DNA from: JAJDTQ01 sp963422385
GTDB lineage: Bacteria > Desulfobacterota > Binatia > UBA9968 > JAJDTQ01
NCBI GenBank assembly: GCA_963422385.1
Contig: OY729432.1
Span: 1,674,001 to 1,738,000, forward strand
DNA: 64,000 nt
Direction of reading: 5' to 3'
Numbering within the stretch: position 1 is the stretch's first letter; the number at the start of each line of letters is the position of its first letter. The position numbers and the translations under genes were made by a program. Below the pieces are notes generated by a model that searched no databases, was not told the DNA's origin, and worked only from the letters and a program-made list of their open reading frames with translations. Positions 1-6,783 of this stretch are shown piece by piece.

Positions 1-1
1 C

Positions 2-763
2 TTCGACCAGTCCACCAGCTCCAGCCGCACGGTCTTCAGCATGGGCAACGCCGCCGTCGGGGCGGCCCGGGAGGTGGCCGCCCAACTCCTGGACATCGGC
101 GCAGGAGAGCTCGAGGCCGACCCTGGAGACCTGGAGTTGCGGGACGGCTTCGTTCAGGTGGCCGGAGTCCCCGAGCGGCGGCTGGCCTTGAGCGACCTCT
201 TTCGCGTGCGGTTCGGCGGGGTCGTGGGCAGCCTCTTCGGCAGCGCCTGCTACCAGAGCCGAGGCGGCGTCGATCCCGCCACGGGCAAGGGCAAGGCATC
301 GGCCTTCTTCTTCCTGTCCGCCTGCGCCGCGGAGGTGGAGGTGGACACCGAGACCGGCAAGGTGCGGGTGATGCGGCTGGTCACGGCCGTGGACGCCGGC
401 AAGGCCATCAACCCGCGCCAGTGCCACCTGCAGAACGAGGGCTCCATGCTCATGTCCCTGGGCTCATCCCTGTTCGAGGAGATGGTCTTCGACAACGGCC
501 AGCCCATCAACTGCACCTTCCTGAGCTATCTTCCCCCGTCCATGCAGGACCACCCCGAGACCTTCGCATCCCTTCTGGTCGAGCATCCCCACCCCGACGG
601 TCCCTTCGGCGCCAAGGGCATGGGCGAAGCCGCCCTCGGCCCCGTGGAGCCGGCCATCGGCAACGCCGTGGCCAACGCCCTGGGCGGCGTGCGGGTGAAG
701 GATTTGCCGCTGCGACCCGAGCGCATCGTGGATCTGGTGCGCGGTCGAGGGACCGGACGATAG
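2..763 (+). CDS. Xanthine dehydrogenase-family molybdopterin-binding subunit, C-terminal part (5' end outside window)
   Basis: C-terminal ~253 residues of a molybdenum hydroxylase large subunit (CoxL/XdhB type), which binds the molybdopterin cofactor and oxidises aldehyde or heterocyclic substrates together with FAD and 2Fe-2S subunits. The frame is open from base 2, so the gene is cut by the window edge; the ATG at 41 is internal because the preceding codons (FDQSTSSSRTVF) match the family's conserved segment before 'MGNA'. The stretch GPFGAKGMGEAALGP near 600-640 contains the GAKGxGE motif with the catalytic glutamate. Stop at 761-763. The substrate cannot be told from this fragment. No partner subunit follows; the next 330 bases hold only remnants. 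Confidence 0.9.
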   Translation, partial: FDQSTSSSRTVFSMGNAAVGAAREVAAQLLDIGAGELEADPGDLELRDGFVQVAGVPERRLALSDLFRVRFGGVVGSLFGSACYQSRGGVDPATGKGKASAFFFLSACAAEVEVDTETGKVRVMRLVTAVDAGKAINPRQCHLQNEGSMLMSLGSSLFEEMVFDNGQPINCTFLSYLPPSMQDHPETFASLLVEHPHPDGPFGAKGMGEAALGPVEPAIGNAVANALGGVRVKDLPLRPERIVDLVRGRGTGR

Positions 764-833
764 CATCCAATGAAGCAACGGAGCCTCGCCATATGGATCT
801 GTGAGGCCGGGAGCCGCATCCATTGAAAGAGAC

Positions 834-908
834 CAAGCCGCTCAATGGAGCGTATGCGTATCCAGGAATTGGCGCATCGTCTTCAGGTTCGACAGGCCGA
901 GGCCGTCG
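834..908 (+). pseudogene. HigB/RelE-type toxin remnant
   Basis: A short reading-frame piece reads QWSVCVSRNWRIVFRFDR, which matches the core of HigB-like 'killer' toxins (family pattern WSVxVxGNWRIVFRFE). No toxin N-terminus lies upstream in frame. Downstream the family's ending appears only after a frame change (AEAVA then stop), so this is a decayed fragment. The rest of 764-1090 shows no convincing gene. Recognition rests on one motif. Confidence 0.5.
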
Positions 909-1090
909 CGTGAGCGCGAAACCAACGAACGTGCAGTGGGAATTCATGAGAGCTGCAATGCGCGGCTTACTTTGGCCAGCCTTCGTTTGAAGCGGTTTCG
1001 CCAGCGTAGTAGACACCCGTTGCGGTCCGCACTTGGTCACCGGCAACGGTCGCATCGTGGCATCCGTTGAGCCGGAGAACGAGGAAGATC

Positions 1091-1606
1091 ATGGGTACGT
1101 TTACTGTTCCGCTTCAGGTGGCCGATCCGGAAGGTCGCCATTACGAGACGGTCGAAGCCATGGTTGACTCGGGAGCGATTTATCCGGTCCTTCCCGGTTC
1201 CATCCTTGAGCATTTGGGAGTCGTTCCGCACAGCGTGCGGAGTTTCGTTCTCGCTGACGGGATCCGCGTTGAGCAAGGGTTCGGGAGAACCTGGACGCGG
1301 CTCAATGGTCGTGAAGACGTTTCACCTGTCGTCTTCCGGGATGAAGGCACTCAACCCCACCAGGTCCGGCGTGAGAGGGCGCCGACCTGGAGTTTCACCT
1401 GTCGTCTTCCGGGATGAAGGCACTCAACCGCTGCTGGGCGCCGTTACCTTGGAGAGGTATTCAGCTTGGGGATTGACCCCGTGAACGGGCGGCTCATTCC
1501 CGTGGATGCGTTCATGATGGCGTCGGCCACCGGGTCGAACACCAACGGCACCGCGCGCCAGGTCGCTGCTGTGCATGGCCTGTCGAGACATGGTTCACGG
1601 CCTTGA
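1091..1606 (+). pseudogene. Clan AA (retropepsin-like) aspartic protease, broken by a 73-bp tandem duplication
   Basis: The ATG at 1091 opens a small aspartic protease like the intact gene at 4975-5355: MVDSGAIYPVLP carries the catalytic D-S-G, and SPVVFRDEGTQP and LLGAVTLE match family segments. Bases 1320-1356 are repeated almost exactly at 1393-1429, a 73-bp duplication that shifts the frame by one. An apparent AG dinucleotide expansion near 1453-1456 (GAGAGG) shifts it back, after which VFSLGIDPVNGRLIPVDAFMMA continues to a stop at 1604-1606. The two changes add 75 bases in total, so the downstream frame is restored while the part between is scrambled. Probably non-functional. Confidence 0.65.
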
Positions 1607-1628
1607 AAGGCCCTTCGTTCCATCTACT

Positions 1629-1659
1629 TTTGACCAAATACTTTTGACCAAATTGGTCA
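1629..1659. promoter_or_regulatory. Palindromic operator-like site (GACCAA-A-TTGGTC) with an extra half site
   Basis: A perfect inverted repeat, GACCAA/TTGGTC with one central base (1646-1658), is preceded 14 bases upstream by another GACCAA half site (1632-1637). Such arrangements are typical of autoregulated antitoxin promoters (Phd/RelB/RHH types). No antitoxin gene follows: an ATG at 1659 runs straight into the leader-distal end of the CRISPR array. It may be the orphaned promoter of a lost toxin-antitoxin module. Function inferred from shape only. Confidence 0.4.
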
Positions 1660-1700
1660 TGAAAATGAGAGTTCCATGGGTAAGTCTCGCCAAGCCGCGA

Positions 1701-2744
1701 AATCCGCTCCCCCCGCCGAAGCGAGGGGAGATTCGAGCTGAAGTCTCAGTGCGGAGCCGTGACCGAGGTTTCAATCCGCTCCCCCCGCCGAAGCGAGGGG
1801 AGATTGGGCGCAAGTTCTGTCTATCTCCTAGTACCAAGCGTTTCAATCCGCTCCCCCCGCCGAAGCGAGGGGAGATCTGAGCTCGTTGGAGGTTCTGGGG
1901 GATCGTCGTGGTTTCAATCCGCTCCCCCCGCCGAAGCGAGGGGAGATTTGCGGCTCGGACTCCGACTCCAATCCCTGCGGGGCGTTTCAATCCGCTCCCC
2001 CCGCCGAAGCGAGGGGAGATTTGCGATTTTCCAGATTTTTCGACATTCCCCATTGTTTCAATCCGCTCCCCCCGCCGAAGCGAGGGGAGATAGCGGGAGA
2101 AGGCAATGGACGACAGGATCGTAGTGTTTCAATCCGCTCCCCCCGCCGAAGCGAGGGGAGATTCCGACGGGGTCATCTACTCGCGGCGCATGGTCCAGGT
2201 TTCAATCCGCTCCCCCCGCCGAAGCGAGGGGAGATATGCCTACTACGGCCGCAATCGCGATCGCAAGCCGAGTTTCAATCCGCTCCCCCCGCCGAAGCGA
2301 GGGGAGATCTCCGCCGCCTTCTCCTGCTCCTTGATGATGTCCGGTTTCAATCCGCTCCCCCCGCCGAAGCGAGGGGAGATCCGAGCCCGCCCGCCGGTCC
2401 TTCGGCGGCCGGAGTGTTTCAATCCGCTCCCCCCGCCGAAGCGAGGGGAGATTCGCAGATTATCTCGATTTTTCCATATTACCACTTGTTTCAATCCGCT
2501 CCCCCCGCCGAAGCGAGGGGAGATCCACGTGAACGAGGCTAACGATGAGTAAATTCAGAGTTTCAATCCGCTCCCCCCGCCGAAGCGAGGGGAGATCACG
2601 ACCGACGGTACGGATATCTCTGCCTACCTGTCCGCGTTTCAATCCGCTCCCCCCGCCGAAGCGAGGGGAGATCTGCCGACGGCACCCATGTAATTTCGAA
2701 ACATTTTGTTTCAATCCGCTCCCCCCGCCGAAGCGAGGGGAGAT
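1701..2744 (-). CRISPR. Type I-C CRISPR array, 15 repeats / 14 spacers
   Basis: Fourteen identical 37-bp repeats start at 1768, 1840, 1911, 1984, 2055, 2126, 2199, 2272, 2344, 2416, 2488, 2560, 2636 and 2708; a fifteenth at 1701-1732 keeps only 32 bases. Spacers are 34-36 nt, except one of 39 nt (2597-2635). Read on the minus strand the repeat ends in ATTGAAAC, as in type I-C, and the degenerate copy is then the leader-distal one, consistent with the cas genes and leader on the right. On that strand the repeat folds into a 10-bp stem (one G-U pair) closed by a TTCG tetraloop. Exactly 11 nt follow the stem, the 5' handle length known for Cas5c-processed crRNAs. Reading frames through the array are artefacts of the repeat. 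Confidence 0.98.
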
Positions 2745-2925
2745 GCTGGCCATTATAACTGGCAGAATATCAAAAGGTTAGATGCGCTGATGCGCGATTC
2801 CACGATGTTGGTCGTCATGAGCCCGTTGTTCAATTGTCAAAAAACGCCGTGAGGTGTTGCTACACAAGCCTTTGGAAGTCGCGCGAAAGCAACGGCAAAA
2901 ATCCGGCGCTGCACGTTCGCGCAAG
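2745..2925 (-). promoter_or_regulatory. CRISPR leader (between cas2 and the array)
   Basis: This 181-base gene-free stretch separates the end of cas2 from the newest repeat (2708-2744). It is richer in A and T than its surroundings, with A-runs near 2838 and 2896. By position it should hold the array promoter and the integration signals used by Cas1-Cas2. No promoter boxes were assigned. Confidence 0.7.
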
Positions 2926-3216
2926 CTATAAGATCAGCGGATCGTTCAAGTTCACGGGCTCTTTTGCCCCGTAGTGTTCCGTACTGTCTTTGACGTCTTC
3001 ATCCAGATGATAGACCCTCAGGGAGTCTTGCTTGGGATCGATCTCGTTTAACAGGCGATTTTTGAGCGTAGCCCATTCGGTTCTTCCGACTTGGCATTCA
3101 AAAACCGACTGCTGTACCCGGACGCCATAGTCTTCGCAGGCCCTTGCCACGCGGCGGAGTCGTTTCTGCCCTGCCTTGTCAGTGGTGGAGACGTCATAGG
3201 CGATCAAAACGAACAT
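2926..3216 (-). CDS. cas2: CRISPR-associated endonuclease Cas2
   Basis: 96 residues, normal Cas2 length, starting MFVLIAYDVS with the conserved metal-site aspartate D8. Cas2 forms the dimer core of the Cas1-Cas2 integrase that inserts new spacers at the leader end. It is the last gene of the type I-C operon, four bases after cas1, with only the leader between it and the array. The sequence looks intact. Confidence 0.97.
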   Translation of the reverse strand: MFVLIAYDVSTTDKAGQKRLRRVARACEDYGVRVQQSVFECQVGRTEWATLKNRLLNEIDPKQDSLRVYHLDEDVKDSTEHYGAKEPVNLNDPLIL

Positions 3217-3220
3217 GGCG

Positions 3221-4300
3221 CTACTTGGGAATGAACGGGATATAATCGGGAATGTCGCCGCGAAGTGTTCGGGCCAACAGCTTGGCCTGGATGCTGAACA
3301 CCTGCCCGAGGCGGATGTTTCCCTTGAACAGAGCGTGCTTTATCTCCGTTTGCTTGCGTCGCTGCCAGGTTTGGATGACTTCTTTTCTGCCCCGGTCGGT
3401 AAATTCCACTGCGCCTCCCTCCCGTTCTCGAAAGTGTTTGGGCTCGATTTGACGCCGGTTGACCAGGGTCAATGCCAGCCGCTCCGCCAGACAGGGCCGG
3501 AACTCTTCCATCAGATCGAGGGCGCAGGCGGGCCTGCCCGCCCGCGTCGTATGAAGCCAGCCGACATATGGGTCCAGTCCGGCGGTTGTCAACGCGGCAA
3601 GGCAGTCGTGGCGGACCAGTGCATAGATGAAGGACAGCAGGCAGTTGATCCTGTCCCGCGGCGGCCGCCGCGTGCGGATGACGAATCGGAAGTCATTCCG
3701 TTGTTGCTTGAGCATGTGTTCGAACACCGAGAAATACACTCTGGCGCCGATGCCCTCCAGCCCCCGGATCGGGTCCAGAGTCGCCCGAAGGCCGTCACTT
3801 TGATCGACCGGTGGGGCGCTTCCAGGCATGGACCTGGCCGCAAGTTGACGAATCACCCGGGCAAGCTCGGCCGCGGCGCCGGCCAGCACCGTGCGATCCG
3901 AGTCCTCGTCCGCCTCCCGGGCGTACCGCAAGAGATTGGAGCGCGAGTTTTGCAGCTTCCCGGCGACGATTTGCCGCGCGATGCGAGCCGCGTCCACGGG
4001 ACTGTCAGCCGCCGCGTACTGAGCCCGGCGCAGCAAGTAGCGGGTATCGCCGCTTCCCAAGACTTGCGCCAGCAGGTAGCCGTTCTCGGTATGGTAATGC
4101 ACCGCCACCTGATGATCCCAGCACAAGGCCATGGCCGGCGGTGTCACCACCACTTGCCCAAACGCGCAGATGCTTTCCAAATGGTGAATGGGCACGCTCA
4201 ATCGGGTTTGCTTTTCAATCTCGATTCGGAGGGTCAGGTGGTCTCTATGCACCACGGTTCCCGGGGTTGTCAGATAGAGGATGTTCTGGACAATGGCCAT
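3221..4300 (-). CDS. cas1: CRISPR-associated integrase Cas1 (type I-C)
   Basis: 359 residues. Cas1 is the catalytic subunit of the spacer integrase. The metal-binding residues fit E182 (LEGIGARVYFSVF), H250 (DPYVGWLH) and D262 (ALDLMEEFRP), and CLLSFIYALVRHDC is the conserved helix before the active site. It lies between cas4 (39-base gap) and cas2 (4-base gap), the standard type I-C order. This is the only cas1 in the window, although a second CRISPR effector set (type I-G) lies 12 kb away. Confidence 0.98.
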   Translation of the reverse strand: MAIVQNILYLTTPGTVVHRDHLTLRIEIEKQTRLSVPIHHLESICAFGQVVVTPPAMALCWDHQVAVHYHTENGYLLAQVLGSGDTRYLLRRAQYAAADSPVDAARIARQIVAGKLQNSRSNLLRYAREADEDSDRTVLAGAAAELARVIRQLAARSMPGSAPPVDQSDGLRATLDPIRGLEGIGARVYFSVFEHMLKQQRNDFRFVIRTRRPPRDRINCLLSFIYALVRHDCLAALTTAGLDPYVGWLHTTRAGRPACALDLMEEFRPCLAERLALTLVNRRQIEPKHFREREGGAVEFTDRGRKEVIQTWQRRKQTEIKHALFKGNIRLGQVFSIQAKLLARTLRGDIPDYIPFIPK

Positions 4301-4339
4301 GTTGCAATCCGTTCCCTCATACCGAAAGCAAAGGCAGCC

Positions 4340-4978
4340 CTAGTCGGTGGTATCGAGCACGGCCCGATAGGCGCGGGCCAGCGCGGGCGGCGCACTGGTG
4401 ATTTCGGGCAGACAATGGTCAACCAGCGAACATTCTGCACATTGTGGCTTATGGACGGCGTTGGGGACCGCTGCTTCTTCAATAAGCCGATGCACGGCCT
4501 CAATCGCCTGTTCGGTGAGGTGGCGCAGCGTTTTGGTCAATTCAACTTCGCGGCGGCGCTTGCTACTCGCATGAAAGACGGCGCCGCGGAAAATATCCAG
4601 CCCAAACATTTCTTCGAGACACAACGCTTGGGCGCATAGCTGAGCGTCGTCGTTGTCGAACTTGCGCCGCCGACCTTTCTTGAACTCGACCGGCACCAGC
4701 GAGCCGTCGGGATGGCGTTCAACCATATCGCACTTGCCGCTGAGTCCGAGGCGCTCAGACCACACGGGCAGCGCGCGCAAAAGCGTGACGCCTTTGACGG
4801 TCTCATAGCCGGGCAGGTCGGTCTGCTCGTGGATCTGCTTGCCGATGAGGGTGTGTTCGTTATCGGCAAACGTGCCCTCGACCTGGATCAGGGCTGCCCG
4901 GCGCGGGCAATAGAGATATTGGTTGATGGCAGAGAGGGGTATGATGCTTTCTCGGCCATCGGGTTGAACGCTGTTCAT
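4340..4978 (-). CDS. cas4: CRISPR-associated exonuclease Cas4
   Basis: 212 residues. Cas4 trims pre-spacers and selects PAM-flanked ends before Cas1-Cas2 integration. The Fe-S cysteines are C24 (YLYCPRRA) and C180, C183, C189 (CAECSLVDHC). The RecB-like nuclease core shows D84 and E98-x-K100 (PVEFKKG). Its ATG overlaps the stop of the upstream aspartic protease gene by four bases (4975-4978), so the two should be translationally coupled, an unusual neighbour for cas4. Confidence 0.97.
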   Translation of the reverse strand: MNSVQPDGRESIIPLSAINQYLYCPRRAALIQVEGTFADNEHTLIGKQIHEQTDLPGYETVKGVTLLRALPVWSERLGLSGKCDMVERHPDGSLVPVEFKKGRRRKFDNDDAQLCAQALCLEEMFGLDIFRGAVFHASSKRRREVELTKTLRHLTEQAIEAVHRLIEEAAVPNAVHKPQCAECSLVDHCLPEITSAPPALARAYRAVLDTTD

Positions 4979-5355
4979 GCTTTCGTTCCAATGGTCTTCA
5001 ACAGAACGGCCGGCAGCCGTTTCAGCGCTTCGTTGCGCGTATCGACCTCGAAGCCACCGGACTCTAAAGCGGTAACCCCGAGTAACGGTTCCGTCCCTTC
5101 TTCGCCGTACACGATGGTCCCGCCGTCGACTTCTCCCTCGAACTCGATTTCAGCGACAGTTATCTCCAAGGCAATGCGCTCTCCATCCGCGAGTAAGTAT
5201 CCGCGGCGGCCCCTCGGTTTAAGTCCGATCGCTTCGAGGTGTGCCCTCGGCATGAGCGAGTCGAAAGCACCGGTATCGACCAGGAATTTGCCGGCCCAGC
5301 TGCGTTGCAGGTTGGCGGGATTGCGGATCGTTGCGTCAACATACGTTGCACCCAT
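4975..5355 (-). CDS. Clan AA (retropepsin-like) aspartic protease inside the cas operon
   Basis: 126 residues starting at the ATG at 5355, preceded by a strong ribosome site (AGGAGG, 5 bases upstream). KFLVDTGAFDSLMP holds the D-T-G catalytic triad of single-domain retroviral-type proteases, which act as dimers. LLADGERIAL and EEGTEPLLGVTALE are further family segments. It sits between cas7 (44-base gap) and cas4 (4-base overlap) on the same strand, so it is almost certainly co-transcribed with the CRISPR genes. A broken relative lies at 1091-1606. It is not a known part of type I-C systems. It could be a passenger from a toxin-antitoxin-like module or an accessory protease; target unknown. 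Confidence 0.8.
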   Translation of the reverse strand: MGATYVDATIRNPANLQRSWAGKFLVDTGAFDSLMPRAHLEAIGLKPRGRRGYLLADGERIALEITVAEIEFEGEVDGGTIVYGEEGTEPLLGVTALESGGFEVDTRNEALKRLPAVLLKTIGTKA

Positions 5356-5399
5356 AGCAGCCTCCTCTCCGTTTCGTAGCCATTGGCAGGACGACCGTT

Positions 5400-6344
5400 T
5401 CACGCATGGCGTTTGTTCAGGCACACGCCGTCCGGCAGAGCGGTGCTATCCCAGCGGCACGTGACCTCGTAGTCGGTAAAGGATTCGGGAAATTCCACGC
5501 CAGCTTGCAGCCGTACCTCGATGCCCTCGAAGAGCTTGTGAGCATGGGCGCAGCCGAGGCGAGCTTCGCGCTTGTTTTGGGCGGCGTTGTTTTCGTGCTG
5601 GGTGCCGACGTGATCAAAATCGTAGATGCCGCGCACTACCATTTCGCCGCGGGCCGCCGAGCGGTCGTGCTCGAACATGTGATTGAGCGCCTCGAAAAGC
5701 ACTTCGAGGTCGGCGTTGGCAAAGCCGGTGCGCTCGGCAAAAGCGGGCGAGACGTACGCTTTGGCCGCGTAGAGGGCGTAGGGCACGATGTGCTTGTTGC
5801 CCATGGTGCGTTCTTTGTCGGCGTCTTCCTCTTTGGTGACTGCCAGGCGGGTGATGGAGATCTCCAGCGGCGTGATGGGATGGTACGACTGGCCGAAAGT
5901 GAATTGCACCGGGCCGCGCACCTGACCCCACGCTGAGCCTTTCATAATGTCGTTGCCCGTAGAGAGTACGCCGCCGAATGTGCGGACGTCAAAGAACTCG
6001 CGGCACAGCCATTTCATGGCGGCTTCTTGCTTCTGGGGTTTGGAGGCATCCGCGGCGCTGCTTTTCTCAATGCCGTTGTTGATCTCGTTGTTGAGCACCG
6101 CGCCCTGTCTGATGAGCAAATTGTAGCCATTGGCGTCGGCGCTGACGCGCGCAGGCGGGAACGCTTCCACGAAATTCCGCACCTTGCGTTTGAGGCACAC
6201 GTCGGAGACGAGGCCGCGGTTGGTGTTGGGGTCGAGGCGCGGCATGTTCCCGGCATCCGGGTCGCCGTTGGGATTGCCATTGGTGACATCGAAGAGCAGC
6301 AGGATGTCGTGCCGATTCGTGAGAACGTCGTTGGCTGGATTCAT
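5400..6344 (-). CDS. cas7: Cas7 (Csd2), type I-C Cascade backbone
   Basis: 314 residues from the ATG at 6344, chosen because AGGAG stands just upstream and the protein then begins MNPANDVLTNRHDILLLFDV, the family start; the frame stays open further upstream inside cas8c. Cas7 polymerises along the crRNA spacer and forms the Cascade filament. The N-terminal segment VTNGNPNGDPDAGNMPR is the diagnostic Csd2/Csh2 motif. It follows cas8c by 22 bases and precedes the inserted aspartic protease gene. Looks intact. Confidence 0.97.
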   Translation of the reverse strand: MNPANDVLTNRHDILLLFDVTNGNPNGDPDAGNMPRLDPNTNRGLVSDVCLKRKVRNFVEAFPPARVSADANGYNLLIRQGAVLNNEINNGIEKSSAADASKPQKQEAAMKWLCREFFDVRTFGGVLSTGNDIMKGSAWGQVRGPVQFTFGQSYHPITPLEISITRLAVTKEEDADKERTMGNKHIVPYALYAAKAYVSPAFAERTGFANADLEVLFEALNHMFEHDRSAARGEMVVRGIYDFDHVGTQHENNAAQNKREARLGCAHAHKLFEGIEVRLQAGVEFPESFTDYEVTCRWDSTALPDGVCLNKRHA

Positions 6345-6366
6345 GATTTGATCTCCTGTTGAAGCG

Positions 6367-6783
6367 TTATGAGTTCTTGTTTCTGCTGTTTTGCTTGGCC
6401 TGCTCGCGGGCGATGCGGTCGGCGGCTTTTTGCTGGTAAAAGCCGATGGCGAACCGCCCTTGCGCGTGCAGGTCCAGCGCGCGGGGAAATTGGCGGACGT
6501 TGCACAAGACGTCCTGAATGGCCTCGTCGAGGAAGCGGTCGTGTCCTCTGTACCTATCGGACTTGCTGATTTTGTTGAGATGGTGGCGGTTGAGCTTGAG
6601 GAGGATGGGAAACACCGAGGCCGGCGAGGCCATGGCCGTGCCAAAGTAACGCTCGGTGACGCCGGCTCCTTCAAGCTGATAGTCGTGCGACTTAGCTTGG
6701 GCCTCGGCGAGAACGGCGAGCAGCCGTCCGCATTGATAGGCCGCATCGTCCGCGTCTGTGGTTTGTTGGTCGGTAATTTCCAT
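6367..6783 (-). CDS. cas11c: Cas11c small subunit, internal translation start within cas8c
   Basis: Inside cas8c, in the same frame, an ATG at 6783 (MEITDQQTTDADDAAYQCG) is preceded by AAAGGAG with 6 bases between, an excellent ribosome site in the middle of a coding region. The 138-residue product is helix-rich and covers the C-terminal domain. In characterised type I-C systems such internal initiation produces Cas11c, two copies of which line the belly of Cascade. The site here follows that precedent; expression itself is inferred. Confidence 0.85.
   Translation of the reverse strand: MEITDQQTTDADDAAYQCGRLLAVLAEAQAKSHDYQLEGAGVTERYFGTAMASPASVFPILLKLNRHHLNKISKSDRYRGHDRFLDEAIQDVLCNVRQFPRALDLHAQGRFAIGFYQQKAADRIAREQAKQNSRNKNS

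Noticed and set aside
1575..2781. Long reading frames through the CRISPR array on both strands (repeated NPLPPPKRGEI / QSAPPAEARGD peptides)
   Set aside because: They arise because the 37-bp repeat lacks stops in several frames; the regular repeat/spacer pattern explains the sequence.
5400..6746. A 448-codon version of Cas7 starting inside cas8c
   Set aside because: Family start and ribosome site place the true ATG at 6344; the extension is a shadow of cas8c.
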